A stretch of 64,000 nt of DNA from Micromonospora purpureochromogenes (GCF_900091515.1 NZ_LT607410.1:6014001-6078000); one strand, 5' to 3'. Counted from the stretch's first letter, positions 8,715 through 18,086 are shown. Notes: generated by a model from the letters alone, not told the origin. Numbers and translations: made by a program.

Positions 8715-10141
8715 GTGACATCCAGGTCCGGCGCGCGACCCCTGGTCGCCGTGTGCGTGATCTTCGCCGCCGCGTCGCTGGTCGCGGTGCCGGCCAGTCT
8801 CGACCTCGGCTGGGACGAGGTCGTCTATGTGAGCCAGCACGGCAGCCATGCGCCGCCGGCGTTCATGAGCGCACCGCGCGCCCGGGGCGTGACCCTGCTG
8901 GTGTGGCCGGTGGCGTCCTGGCTCGATTCCACCGTCGTCCTCCGGCTGTTCCTCACCGTCACCGCGGCGGCGTCGCTCGGGCTGGCGTTCTGGGTGTGTC
9001 CCGGGTGTCCCGGCGGCCCGGCACCACCGCGATCGCCGCCGGGCTGTACGCGAGCCTCTGGACCGCCCTGTTCTACGCGAACGCCGCAATGCCCAACCAC
9101 TACACGGCGATGGCGGCGGTGGCAGCGGTCGGGTGTTTCCTGCTGGCCGTGGCCGAGCCGGCCCGGCCCGGGGCGTACCTCGGGCTCGTGGCCGCCCTCG
9201 CCGTGGCCGCCCTGATGCGTCCGGCCGATGCCTTCTGGCTCGGGCTCCCGCTGCTCGCCGCCACCGTCGCGGTGCCCGCGTTCCGGCGGTGGCGGCTGAC
9301 CGCGGCAGTGGTCGCAGGCCTCGTGCTCGGCGGCGCACCGTGGGCGGTCGAGGCCGAGCTGCGCTACGGCGGGCTCCTGGAGCGCATCCGTCAGGCCGGT
9401 CACGTGCAGGGCGGTACGAAGCTGCAGTTCTCCCTCGGGCACGTGATCAGCACTCTGGACGGGCCGATCCTGTGCCGCCCGTGCGGCAGCCCGGTGCGGT
9501 GGCCGGCGGTGCTGTGGTGGCTGGCGCTGGCGGTGCTGGTGCCACTGGCTGTCCGGGCGGCCCACCGGGCGGGTGTGGCACGGACGGCATGGCTGCCATT
9601 CGTGATCGCCGCCGCCATGGCCTTCCCCTACCTGTTCCTGATCGGATACTCCGCACCCCGGTTTCTGCTGCCGACCTACGCCCTTGCTCTGGTCTGCACC
9701 ATCCCGGGGCTCGCCGCATTGTTCTCGACGGCCGTCGGTCAGCGGCGGCGGGTCGTCGCCGCCGTGGTGGCGTTGGGCTTCGCCGGTCACCTCGCCATCC
9801 AGGCCGGCATCCTGCACCACGTCGTGGCGGAGCAGGTCCGCAGCCGCGGCGACTGGACCCGCCTCGTCCAGACCCTGCGGTCGCAGGGGGTGCGAGCGCC
9901 GTGCGTGATCTCCGGCCACGAGGCCATCCCGATCGCCTACTACGCGCGGTGCCGGGCGCTGGAAGACCGGGGATACAACCGCAACGCGAGCACCGCGCAG
10001 CTGCGGCAGGCTGCGGCGACCGGACGCTTCGCCCTGCTGGTCAAGAAGTCCGCTCCGCCCGCCTGGGCCAGGGACTGGCACCGGATTCCGGTGCCGAACC
10101 TCACCACCTCCGGCTGGGAGGTGTACCTGCCGCAGCGCTAG
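8715..10141 (+). pseudogene. GT-C type membrane glycosyltransferase (GT39/ArnT-like), frameshifted
   Basis: A polytopic membrane protein whose reading frame changes once. From GTG 8715 (GAGG ribosome site nine bases upstream) the N-terminus reads ARPLVAVCVIFAAASL, then LDLGWDEVVYVSQHG, with the acidic pair in the first outer loop typical of GT-C glycosyltransferases that use polyprenyl-phosphate sugars. The frame breaks at the dinucleotide run gtgtgt at 8994-8999. Removing one GT restores AFWVSRVSRRPGTTAIAAGL and a continuous product of about 474 residues with many hydrophobic segments, ending at 10141. The sequence just downstream (9000-9008 region) repeats the unit without the extra GT, so slippage is the likely cause. 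It may be a true null allele, a phase-variable locus or an assembly error. The sugar and acceptor are not predictable. Confidence 0.8.
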
Positions 10142-10238
10142 TCGGCCGCACCGAATTGAGACGGGCTGCGGACGGCTGCCGCGCCCGGCACCGCGCTCGT
10201 TCGGGCGTACGCCGGGCGCTGGCGGGTACGCGCAGCGG

Positions 10239-11774
10239 ATGCGCACCGGCGAGGTGACCCGGCTCTACCACCACCAGACGAACCAGTGTCGTGGCGGCCG
10301 GCCGCCGGGTGTCCCGGGGTTCGTCCCGATGGACCCGAGCAACCGTCCCCAGCCCTTCAAACGCCACCTTGGGGCGCCGGTGCACCCCCTCCCCCGCGAC
10401 CTGCCACCGACCGGGGCGCCGGCCGCGGTGACCCTGTCCGGACGGGTACCGCCGAGCGACCCGACCATCGACGCGGTACTCCTCGCCCGGCTGCTGTTCT
10501 ACTCGGCCGGCGTCACCCGAACCGCCGGAGACGACCTCTGGTTCCGGGCCGCCGCCTCCGCCGGCAATCTCCACCCCCTTGAGGTGTACGCGGTGGCCGG
10601 CGAGGTGGCCGGGCTCGACGCCGGGCTGTACCACTTCGCGCCGGAGGTGTTCGGCCTGGAGGCACTCGTGGCCGGGGACCACCGCCGGGCGCTGGCCGAC
10701 GCCACGGCCGACCCGGACGTCGCGGCCAGCCCGCTCGCCCTCGTCGTCACCGGCCTCCCGTGGCGCACCGCGTGGAAGTACGCCGAACGGGGCTGGCGGC
10801 ACGTCTACTGGGACGCCGGGACGATGCTGGCGAATCTGCTCGCCGTCGCCGAAGGCCACGGGCTACCCGTGCGGGTACGGCTGGGCTTCGTCGACGCCGC
10901 CGTGTCTCGCCTGCTCGGCGTCGACGGCGTGACGGAGTTCCCGGTGGCGGTGGTCACCTGCGGCCGGCCCACCGCGACCGCCGCCGCCGAACCGGTCGAG
11001 CTACCTCCGCCGCAGTTCCCGCCGACGCCGCTCTCCCCCGCGCCGGTCGACTTCCCGCTGGTCATCCGGGTCCAGCAGGCCGGTGAGCTCACCACGGACG
11101 ACGACGTGACCGGCTGGCGGGCGGCCGCCGTCGCGGGCCTGCCCCGCGCCACCGACACCGTCGATGCACCGGTTGCGGCCGGCAGCGAGCCGATCGAGTC
11201 GGTCATCCTGCGCCGCGGCTCCACCCGGCGGATGCGCCGCCAGGTCGCCCCCGCCGAGCTGCTGCACTGGGCGATGGCTGCGGCGACCCGAGCGGTCCCC
11301 GCCGACGCGATCCCGACCGGGACCACCCTGCTCTCCCACGAGGTCGCGGTCCACGCGGTGCACGGCACGGAGCCGGGCCTGTACCAGCAGGTCGACGGCC
11401 CGCCCCAGCTGCGCCGGCCGGCGCCGGAGCCCGAGGTACGAACGTTGAGCCAGGGGCTCTGCGTCGACCAGCCGCTCGGCGGCGACTCCGCGTACACCGA
11501 CTTCGCCTGCGCCGATCTCGACCTGGTGCTCGACGGGTACGGCGAGCGCGGGTACCGGGTCGCCCAGTTCGAGGCGGGGGTGGCCGCCGGCCGCCTGCAA
11601 CTGGCCGCCTTCACCCTCGGTCACGGCGGCACCGGCCTGACGTTCTGCGACCAGGACGTCTCGGATGCGTTCGACACCCGTGCGGCCTGCATGCTCGCCA
11701 TCGCCATCGGGCTACCCGCCTACCGGCCGAAGCCGGGCGGCCCGCCCGGCCGGCCCCGGCGGCTCACCCGCTGA
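10239..11774 (+). CDS. SagB-type (nitroreductase-fold) dehydrogenase
   Basis: A 511-residue protein with two nitroreductase-like halves (about residues 65-230 and 310-500). The N-terminus LYHHQTNQ resembles the conserved Y-H-x-x-T/S opening of SagB/ThcOx family FMN-dependent dehydrogenases. In thiazole/oxazole-modified microcin clusters these oxidise azolines to azoles. No YcaO cyclodehydratase, E1-like protein or precursor peptide is nearby, so this is probably a stand-alone family member of unknown substrate. The start at ATG 10239 has only a weak GGCGGG ribosome site; GTG 10254 is possible. The 3' end overlaps the stop of a truncated response regulator on the other strand, suggesting a rearrangement joint just beyond its stop. 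Confidence 0.85.
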   Translation: MRTGEVTRLYHHQTNQCRGGRPPGVPGFVPMDPSNRPQPFKRHLGAPVHPLPRDLPPTGAPAAVTLSGRVPPSDPTIDAVLLARLLFYSAGVTRTAGDDLWFRAAASAGNLHPLEVYAVAGEVAGLDAGLYHFAPEVFGLEALVAGDHRRALADATADPDVAASPLALVVTGLPWRTAWKYAERGWRHVYWDAGTMLANLLAVAEGHGLPVRVRLGFVDAAVSRLLGVDGVTEFPVAVVTCGRPTATAAAEPVELPPPQFPPTPLSPAPVDFPLVIRVQQAGELTTDDDVTGWRAAAVAGLPRATDTVDAPVAAGSEPIESVILRRGSTRRMRRQVAPAELLHWAMAAATRAVPADAIPTGTTLLSHEVAVHAVHGTEPGLYQQVDGPPQLRRPAPEPEVRTLSQGLCVDQPLGGDSAYTDFACADLDLVLDGYGERGYRVAQFEAGVAAGRLQLAAFTLGHGGTGLTFCDQDVSDAFDTRAACMLAIAIGLPAYRPKPGGPPGRPRRLTR

Positions 11775-11922
11775 CGGGTCCCGCTGGGTGCCGGGTGAGC
11801 GCCGGCAGCACGGACGGCCCGTCGAGGACCGCCTCGACCACCTGGAAGCCGTACGCGTCGAGGAGGCGCGTCAGCCCGTCCCGGAGGAGGGCGAGGTCCT
11901 CCGCGATGACAACTCGCGCTAC
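11764..11922 (-). pseudogene. Truncated response-regulator receiver domain remnant
   Basis: About 53 codons in frame read VARVVIAEDLALLRDGLTRL then LLDAYGFQVVEAVLDGP, the first beta strand, acidic pocket (ED) and helix 1 of a LuxR/NarL-type receiver domain. The frame ends with a stop at 11764 instead of continuing to the phospho-aspartate strand, and no HTH domain remains. It starts directly over the stop codon of the MMPL gene (GTA/TAG overlap), and MMPL-response regulator pairs are common in actinobacteria, so it once was the downstream partner. The remaining 3' part appears deleted and replaced by the SagB-type gene's end. Confidence 0.7.
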
Positions 11923-14072
11923 ACCTTCGTCACGCTCGCCGGCTCCGGCGACGCGTGCCGCCCCCTGACCGGCCGCTCGTCGCCATGCCCCGGCCACCAC
12001 GCCTTGTGCCCGATCAGCGCGGTCAGCGCCGGAACGAAGAACATCGACATGACGAACGCCGACAGCACGATCCCGATCGCCACCGCGAAGCCCATCTGCT
12101 GCAGGAACGAGATCGGCGCGAGCATCAGCACCCCGAACGTCCCGGCAAGGATCAACCCCGCCGCCGCGACCGTGGGGCCGGCGTGTTCCACCCCGATGGC
12201 AGCCGCCTGGTGCGGCTCGTTCCCCTCCCGCGCCTCCTCCCGGAGCCGGGCGATCATCAGGATGTTGTAGTCGGTCCCGATCGCCACCACGAATAGGTAG
12301 AGGATGATCGGCAGCTGGAAGGTGATCCCGGGCTTGTCCTGCAGGCCTTGGAAGAGGTAGACCGTGGCGCCCAGCGTGGCGGCGAAGTTGAGCAGCACCG
12401 CTATCACGAGGTAGATCGGCGCGACCAGGCTGCGCAGCAGCAGCGCGAGGATGAGCGCGATCAGGCCGGCCGCCGCCGGCAGGATCACCGACAGGTCGCG
12501 GTTGTTCGCCGAGTTGATGTCCGCGAAGATCGCGGTAGGTCCGCCTACCAGCGCCCGGGTGCCGGGCGGGGCCGCCGCGTGCAGGTCGTCGCGCAGGTCG
12601 TCGCGGACGAGCGTGATCGCCTCGTTGGAGACCGGGTTCTCGTCGAGCAACAGGTTGACCCGCGCGACACTCGGGTCGTTGCTGCGCTCCGGGGGCTGCG
12701 CCCGGCCCACTCCCGGGGCGCCGGCCGCGGCCGCCGCGAAGTCGGTGACCTGCTGCTCGGTCAGCGGCGACCCGTTGTCGGTGGTCAGGTAGACCTCGGT
12801 CGGGGCGAGGGCGCCGGCGGCGAACCCGCGCTGCAGGTCTGCGGCGGCTTTCGCCGACTCGGTGTCCTGGGGGAAGCCGGAGCTGAAGTCGTAGTCGGCC
12901 TTGTAGGCCAGGGATCCCGCGGCGAGCGCGACCAGCAGGGCGCCGGATGCCGCCGCGACGAGCGCCGGACGGCGACCGATGGCGGTCCCGAGGCGACGCG
13001 CCATGGTGGCCTTGGGGGCACGCTGCCACGCCTTGGACGGCCAGAAGACGTACCGGCCGAGCAACGAGACGACCGCCGGGATGAGCGTGAGCGAGGTGAC
13101 CAGCATGACGCCGACGGCGATCGCGAGCGCCGGGCCGAGCGAGCCGAAGAAGCCCAGGGAAGCGAGAAGCAGCACGAGGAACGCGACGATGACCGCTCCC
13201 GCGGCCGACGTGATGACCTCGCCGACCCGCTCGACGGAGACCATCATCGCGGTGCGCTTGTCGTCCCCGGCACGCAGCCGCTCCCGATAGCGGAAGAGCA
13301 GGAACAGGATGTAGTCGGTGCCGATGCCGAACAGCACGATCAGCAGCACCGTCTGCAGATCCTGGCTCACGTTGAGGTCGAACGCCTTACCCGCCGCGGC
13401 GACAAGCCCGCTCGTGACGGCCATGACAACGCCGATGACCACCACGGGCAGCAGCGCGGCGATGGGGCTGCGGAAGATGATCAGGATCAGTCCGATGATC
13501 AGGATGATCGTCGCGACGCCGACCACGGCAAAGGCCTTGTTGAAGGTGTCCTCGTTGTCGACGAAGCTCGCCACGTCGCCGGCCACGCCGGCGGTCAGTC
13601 CGCTGCCCGCAAGCTCCGGACCGATGGCCGCCCGCAGGTCGCGTACGGCGTCGAGCAGCGCCGGGTCGTCCGGGGTGACGGCGTCGAGCCCGACGTTCAC
13701 CACCTGCACCGACTTGTCCGGCGCCACGGCCTGCGGGCCGGTCAGGTAGCCGGACGTGTGCGAGATGTTCTTCGCCTTCAGCGACTGGGCGAGCTGGCCC
13801 ACCTTCGCCTCGTCGGCCGGTGTGAGCGGCTGCCCGTCGGCGCGCTTGATGACGATGGTCGCTGTCGCCGTGGCCTGTTGCGGAAACGCCTTTTTGGCGA
13901 GTTCGATGGCCTGCACGGACTCGTAGGAGCGGGGCAGGAAGCTGCCCTGATCGGCGGAGGTGATGTCGCTCAACGACGGCGTGGTGACGACGATGGCGAC
14001 TGCCGCGAGCACCCAGCCGGCAATCACCCACCAGGCCCTGCGTACGACGAATCTGCCCAGCCGCTCGAACAT
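11919..14072 (-). CDS. MMPL family RND transporter
   Basis: A 717-residue inner-membrane transporter with the MmpL/SCO-type layout: one membrane segment at residues 15-38, a large outer domain (about 45-190), a block of five or six membrane segments, a second outer domain and a second block. The start at ATG 14072 (MFERLGRFVVRRAWWV) is preferred to an upstream one because a GGGGGA ribosome site precedes it and the protein then opens with the normal MMPL N-terminus. MMPL proteins export lipids, siderophores or drugs by proton exchange; the substrate here is not predictable. The downstream partner was a response regulator, now truncated. Confidence 0.9.
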   Translation of the reverse strand: MFERLGRFVVRRAWWVIAGWVLAAVAIVVTTPSLSDITSADQGSFLPRSYESVQAIELAKKAFPQQATATATIVIKRADGQPLTPADEAKVGQLAQSLKAKNISHTSGYLTGPQAVAPDKSVQVVNVGLDAVTPDDPALLDAVRDLRAAIGPELAGSGLTAGVAGDVASFVDNEDTFNKAFAVVGVATIILIIGLILIIFRSPIAALLPVVVIGVVMAVTSGLVAAAGKAFDLNVSQDLQTVLLIVLFGIGTDYILFLLFRYRERLRAGDDKRTAMMVSVERVGEVITSAAGAVIVAFLVLLLASLGFFGSLGPALAIAVGVMLVTSLTLIPAVVSLLGRYVFWPSKAWQRAPKATMARRLGTAIGRRPALVAAASGALLVALAAGSLAYKADYDFSSGFPQDTESAKAAADLQRGFAAGALAPTEVYLTTDNGSPLTEQQVTDFAAAAAGAPGVGRAQPPERSNDPSVARVNLLLDENPVSNEAITLVRDDLRDDLHAAAPPGTRALVGGPTAIFADINSANNRDLSVILPAAAGLIALILALLLRSLVAPIYLVIAVLLNFAATLGATVYLFQGLQDKPGITFQLPIILYLFVVAIGTDYNILMIARLREEAREGNEPHQAAAIGVEHAGPTVAAAGLILAGTFGVLMLAPISFLQQMGFAVAIGIVLSAFVMSMFFVPALTALIGHKAWWPGHGDERPVRGRHASPEPASVTKV

Positions 14073-14224
14073 GGTTTCCCCCGTTTGTTCGGCACAACCG
14101 ACATCTGAGGCGTGGGGCGCCGCTGGGCGCCCGCCCGTCACTCTGCCGGGCAGCCTTCGCTACCCCGTGTGCATCCTACCTACGGCGGGCAATCCTTTTC
14201 GGACGCGTCGGGGCGCAGGGCGTG

Positions 14225-15489
14225 TTAGCCAGTGACTGGTCGATACACGTACACCGGCTCTTTCCTGCCGGCGCGCTCGGGACACCTGCCGGCCTTGCCG
14301 CCCACCATGCCGACCCGGCCGTCCGCACACACCGTCAGGTGCCCCCGGCCCGCTGAGAATCCCTCCACGCACGTGAACCAGCTGCACACGTCGGGAGCCG
14401 GCTCGCGGACGAGGACCCCGCCGCAGTAGGTGTAGCCGTAGGGATTCTCCGGTGCCCCGCATCGGTCCGCAGGTACCGACGACGGCACAGCCGAAGAGGC
14501 GGTGGGAGCCGGTGCCGGGTCGGCGAGCCCCGGGGTCGGGACGGGCGGGGCGCGCCCGGGTCGGCCGGACCGGAAGTCGGCGTGCCGGTCGTGACCTCGG
14601 GATCCGCTGTGCGGGACGCAGCCGTGCCGGGCGCCGCAGGAGCGGCGCTGGGCGCCGCCCCGCTCCCCGGCAGGGCACCCGGAGTAGCAGGTACGCCGCC
14701 CTGGAACGCACCGCGCGGACCGGACGGACCGGCCGAGTCGGCCGTCATGGCGTACGCGGGTAGGGCGATGAGCGCGACGGCGGCCGCGAGGATCGCGGGG
14801 TGGGCGAGGCGGGCTCGTGCCGGCGCGTGTTCCGCCGTGACGACCGCCGGAGCCGGCGGTCGCGACCGCCGGTTGGCGGCCAGCGCCTCGTCGAGCCGGG
14901 CGAGGACGACGCGCCGCTGCCCGATGAAATCGGCGTACGCCATGGTCAGCCGCAGCCGGAAGCGGGCCGTGGCGGCCAGCGGCACCCGGAGGCCGGCGAC
15001 GGGCCGACCGCTGACGCTGTGCAGCAGGCTGATCGGCGCCGCCGGGTGGTGCGCGAGGCCGCTCAGCTCCGCATACGTCCACTCCCGGTCGCCCTCGCGG
15101 CCGAAGAGGATCACGCGGCGGTCGGTGACCACGGCCGTTCCGGCGTCGGTCACTCGCACGCCCCTGGGCAACCGTCGGGTCCGCTTCGTTCGCTGGACGG
15201 GGATGACGGCGAGCTCGGGTGTAGGCAGGTCGGTGTGGCCGTCCTCGACGTCGACGAGTTCGGCGTCCGGCTGCACGGCGAGGACCACCTCGTGGTCGGG
15301 CAGCTCCACCGGCAGAACAGCCGCCGATTCGGCCGGCACCTCCTCGGCCGCCGCTCGCAGGCGGAGCAGTTTGATTCCCCGCAGGCACCAGGCCTCGACG
15401 GCGTCCTCGTGGGCGTGCCGCCGCCGCTTGTTCTCGCGGGTGGCCCAGCGGGCACGCCATCCCGAACCGCTCCTGTCCGCCTGCGTCAC
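14225..15489 (-). pseudogene. Six-cysteine ectodomain membrane protein, paralogue 1, frameshifted
   Basis: First of three paralogues in this window. GTG 15489 has a GGGAGG ribosome site eight bases upstream. The cytoplasmic part opens with GWRARWATRENKRRRHA (basic coiled segment) and contains a PH-like or YcxB-like stretch (VVTDRRVILFGREGDREWTY). A membrane helix (AILAAAVALIALPAYAM) leads to a Pro/Ala/Thr linker and a C-terminal domain beginning RCGAPENPYGYTYCGG with six cysteines spaced C-X11-C-X12-C-X4-C-X13-C-X14-C. The frame changes by one base inside the GC-rich linker, about 14525-14560; the length 1265 is not a multiple of three. Comparison with the two intact paralogues shows both halves belong together. 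It is either a recent pseudogene or a sequence error in a proline run. Function unknown. Confidence 0.75.
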
Positions 15490-15687
15490 CGAGGCCGCCT
15501 CCCGCGAAGATGATTCGGCATGGCGTGGGGTATAACCCCTCAGGCCCGGACAGGACACGCCCTCACCTCCTCATCGGACCGAATCGGTCACTGTTCGCGT
15601 ACCCACGGAAGCGGCCTGCCACTCGCGCGAGCGACCGGCGGGCAGGACGGGGCCGGTGGGCGCGGTGACGGCGGGACGTCTGCCGTG

Positions 15688-15735
15688 GTGGAGCAGCGCA
15701 TCGGTCTGATCACGCTCGGGGTGGCCGACCCGGAG
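15688..15735 (+). pseudogene. N-terminal remnant of a VOC-family (glyoxalase-like) gene
   Basis: GTG 15688 begins VEQRIGLITLGVAD, nearly the same as the first 14 residues of the intact VOC protein at 36650 (MEQRISLITLGVAD). After about 16 codons similarity stops abruptly, next to the 3' end of the sterol desaturase gene at 15744. The remaining ~120 codons are missing. It reads as the edge of a deletion or insertion event. Confidence 0.6.
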
Positions 15736-15743
15736 CGTCCAGA

Positions 15744-16511
15744 TCAGGCCACCAGGGCGTACGGCTCGGGCTCGGGCGACAGGCGGCGCTGGTCGTAGTC
15801 CGGGGCGAGCGTGCCGAAGAGCCGGTCCCAGATCGACGTGTAGAAGCCGAGGTTGACCGCCGGCTCGACGTGGTGCCCGGCGTGCAGGGTCGGGGTGGCG
15901 ACCCAGCGGAACACCCGGCTGCGCCGGGCTGCCGGCGGGAGAACCTCCACGCCCAGGTGCCCGAAGATCCCGAAGATGAGGTTCACCGCGGTGTACGCGA
16001 CGATCGCCCAGACCGAGAACGCGTGGGTGGCGAGCGCCGCCAGCCAGAGCCCACCGAATCCGAGGATCTCCAGCGGATGCAGCGCGTACAGCGTCGCGGG
16101 CCGGGCGTCGACGAAGCGGTGGTGCAGCGCGTGGGCGAGCGGGAAGATCCGGGGCCGGTGCGCCACCGCGTGACCGGCGTACATCAGCAGGTCCATCAGC
16201 AGGAGCAGCAGGACGAAGTCGGCCAGGGCGCGGAGATTCCAGTCCGCGTTCAGGTGGATGATTCCGGTCTTCCACAGTGCCCAGCCGCCGACGGTGACCA
16301 GGGAGTTCATCAGGATCGCGCCGCCGGCGAGCCAGACCTGCAGGCGGCTGATCCGGCCGGGATCGGGCAACAGCCGTACGACCGTCGGCAGCCGCAGCAT
16401 GGCGTTGCCGACGCCGACGGCGATCAGGAAGAGAACCAGGTTCTCGAGCAGCGCGAACCCGACCACCTGGCCGACATCGAGTCGCCACGCCCAGTCGAGT
16501 ACGCCAACCAT
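15744..16511 (-). CDS. Sterol desaturase/fatty acid hydroxylase superfamily membrane protein
   Basis: A 255-residue integral membrane protein with the three histidine clusters of the di-iron FA-hydroxylase superfamily: HAVAH near residue 113, HALHH near 126 and HAGHH near 213. About five hydrophobic segments are visible. Family members hydroxylate or desaturate sterols, carotenoids or alkyl glycerols with oxygen. The bacterial substrate is not predictable from this. It is divergent from the MerR-family gene at 16636 and shares a 124-bp intergenic region containing a MerR-type promoter, so it is a plausible regulatory target. Confidence 0.88.
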   Translation of the reverse strand: MVGVLDWAWRLDVGQVVGFALLENLVLFLIAVGVGNAMLRLPTVVRLLPDPGRISRLQVWLAGGAILMNSLVTVGGWALWKTGIIHLNADWNLRALADFVLLLLLMDLLMYAGHAVAHRPRIFPLAHALHHRFVDARPATLYALHPLEILGFGGLWLAALATHAFSVWAIVAYTAVNLIFGIFGHLGVEVLPPAARRSRVFRWVATPTLHAGHHVEPAVNLGFYTSIWDRLFGTLAPDYDQRRLSPEPEPYALVA

Positions 16512-16598
16512 GTCCCTGAGTATGCGCCCGACCTTCGATGGTCAGGAAGAACGCGTCGGTAAGAATCGACCCCTCGGGCGCACGAAAAGGCGAGGGGC

Positions 16599-16629
16599 TT
16601 GAGTCTCCCGTAGGGGGAGGCGCGAGGCT
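16599..16629 (+). promoter_or_regulatory. MerR-type promoter/operator with 19-bp spacer
   Basis: The -35 ttgagt (16599-16604) and -10 gaggct (16624-16629) are separated by 19 bp, the long spacer typical of MerR-controlled promoters. The spacer holds the dyad ctcccgtagggggag (16605-16619). The predicted transcript would start at about the ATG at 16636, that is, leaderless. It lies between the MerR gene and the sterol desaturase gene. Confidence 0.65.
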
Positions 16630-16635
16630 GAGGGC

Positions 16636-17577
16636 ATGGACGGCGAGACGCTCTACTCGATCGGTGATCTGGCTCGGCGGACCGGGCTGACGGTCAAGGC
16701 CATCCGGTTCTACTCCGACCGCGGGATCGTGCCGCCGACCGACCGCAGCCCGACCGGCTACCGCCGCTACGGGATCGACGCCGTCGCCCGGCTGGACCTG
16801 GTGCGGACGCTGCGCGAGCTGGGACTGGACCTTGCCACGATCCGGAAGGTCGTGGACCGGGAGGTTCCGCTTCCCGAGGTCGCCGCCGCGCACGCCGACG
16901 CGCTGGCGGTGCAGATCCGGATGCTGCGCCTGCGGCGCGCGGTGCTGACGGCGGTGGCCAGGCGCGGGTCAACCCCTGAGGAGATGGATCTCATGCACCG
17001 GCTGGCCAAGCTCTCCGAGACTGAACGGCGGCGCCTGATCGGGGAGTTCCTCGACACCGTCTTCGGCGGTGTGAACGCCGATCCCGCATTCGTGGGGATC
17101 ATGCGTTCGATGACGCCCGAGCTGCCCGACAATCCCGAGGCCGAGCAGGTCGAGGCGTGGATGGAGTTGGCCGAACTGTCCCGGGACCCGGATTTCCGCG
17201 CCAGCATGCGGCGCATGGCCGAGCAGTATGCGGCCGAGCGCGCCGAGAGCGACAGCCGTGGCGTGCGCCGCGACGCGGCCGCGGTGGTCCGTGACCAGGT
17301 CGACCCGGCCCTGGCAGCCGGCGTCGACCCGGCCTCGCCCCAGGCTGATCCGGTCGTCGCGGCAGCCACGGCTCAATACGCGCAGGTCTGTGGTCGCCCC
17401 GACGACGTCGACCTTCGGCACCGGCTGTTGATCCAGCTGCAGACCGCGAACGACCCGCGCAGGGAGCGGTACCTCCAGCTACTCTCGGTGATCAACGGCT
17501 GGCCTGCCCCGGAGAGCCTGGCACCGGCGCTCGACTGGTTCATCGAAGCCCTGCGCGTCCGGACACCCCACGCGTGA
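16636..17577 (+). CDS. MerR family transcriptional regulator
   Basis: A 313-residue regulator. Residues 6-75 are a winged-HTH MerR domain (YSIGDLARRTGLTVKAIRFY, SPTGYRRYGIDAVARLDLVR). A dimerisation helix follows (about 80-115), then a long all-helical C-terminal region of about 190 residues that may sense a ligand; it has no cysteine pattern, so metal sensing is unlikely. The gene sits immediately downstream of a MerR-type promoter (16599-16629), suggesting self-control and control of the divergent desaturase. No ribosome site is seen and the transcript is probably leaderless. Confidence 0.9.
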   Translation: MDGETLYSIGDLARRTGLTVKAIRFYSDRGIVPPTDRSPTGYRRYGIDAVARLDLVRTLRELGLDLATIRKVVDREVPLPEVAAAHADALAVQIRMLRLRRAVLTAVARRGSTPEEMDLMHRLAKLSETERRRLIGEFLDTVFGGVNADPAFVGIMRSMTPELPDNPEAEQVEAWMELAELSRDPDFRASMRRMAEQYAAERAESDSRGVRRDAAAVVRDQVDPALAAGVDPASPQADPVVAAATAQYAQVCGRPDDVDLRHRLLIQLQTANDPRRERYLQLLSVINGWPAPESLAPALDWFIEALRVRTPHA

Positions 17578-17700
17578 CCATCCACCGTGAGGCGCCCGTG
17601 ACAGGTGGTACCGCCGGTGTCCCGGATCCGCAGCGAGCGCCCGCCAAGGCTCATAGCCTGGGAGGCGGGACCACTTCCGGCAGGATCGACGGAGGACACC

Positions 17701-18054
17701 GTGACCAAAGCCATCAGGGACGCCCTGGAGGGCGTCAGCGAGATCGACCTCACCGTGACCGGCCGGAAGACCGGGCGGCAGATTTCGCACCCGGTGTGGT
17801 TCGTGCAGGAGGAGGAGAGCCTGTTCCTGGTCCCGATCACCGGCTCGGACAGCGACTGGTACAAGAACGTACGTCAGACACCGTTCATCCAGGTGGCCTC
17901 GAACGGCACGGCCTTGAGCACCAGCGCCACTCCGATCACCGACGCCGACCGGGTCAACCACGTCGTGGAGATGTTCCGCGACAAGTACGGCGCGGATCAG
18001 GTGGAGGCGCACTACCCGAAGCGCGACGTCGCCGTTCAGGTCGCGCTCGGGTAA
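17701..18054 (+). CDS. Deazaflavin-dependent nitroreductase-like (DUF385/split-barrel) protein
   Basis: A 117-residue protein. GTG 17701 follows a GGAGG ribosome site about six bases upstream. The sequence EIDLTVTGRKTGRQISHPVW, then LFLVPITGSDSDWYKNVRQ, is typical of the small split beta-barrel family related to F420-dependent nitroreductases (Ddn-like). These bind F420 or another flavin in actinobacteria and often act on quinones or xenobiotics. Length is normal for the short branch. It stands alone on the plus strand, followed by debris of a six-cysteine paralogue on the other strand. Confidence 0.8.
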   Translation: MTKAIRDALEGVSEIDLTVTGRKTGRQISHPVWFVQEEESLFLVPITGSDSDWYKNVRQTPFIQVASNGTALSTSATPITDADRVNHVVEMFRDKYGADQVEAHYPKRDVAVQVALG

Positions 18055-18086
18055 GCCGCCGGCCCGGCGGGGCCACCGTGGAGCGC

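Noticed and set aside
10239..11774. SagB-type dehydrogenase as part of an azole-peptide (TOMM) cluster
   Set aside because: No YcaO, E1-like or precursor gene is present nearby; neighbours are a glycosyltransferase and an MMPL transporter.
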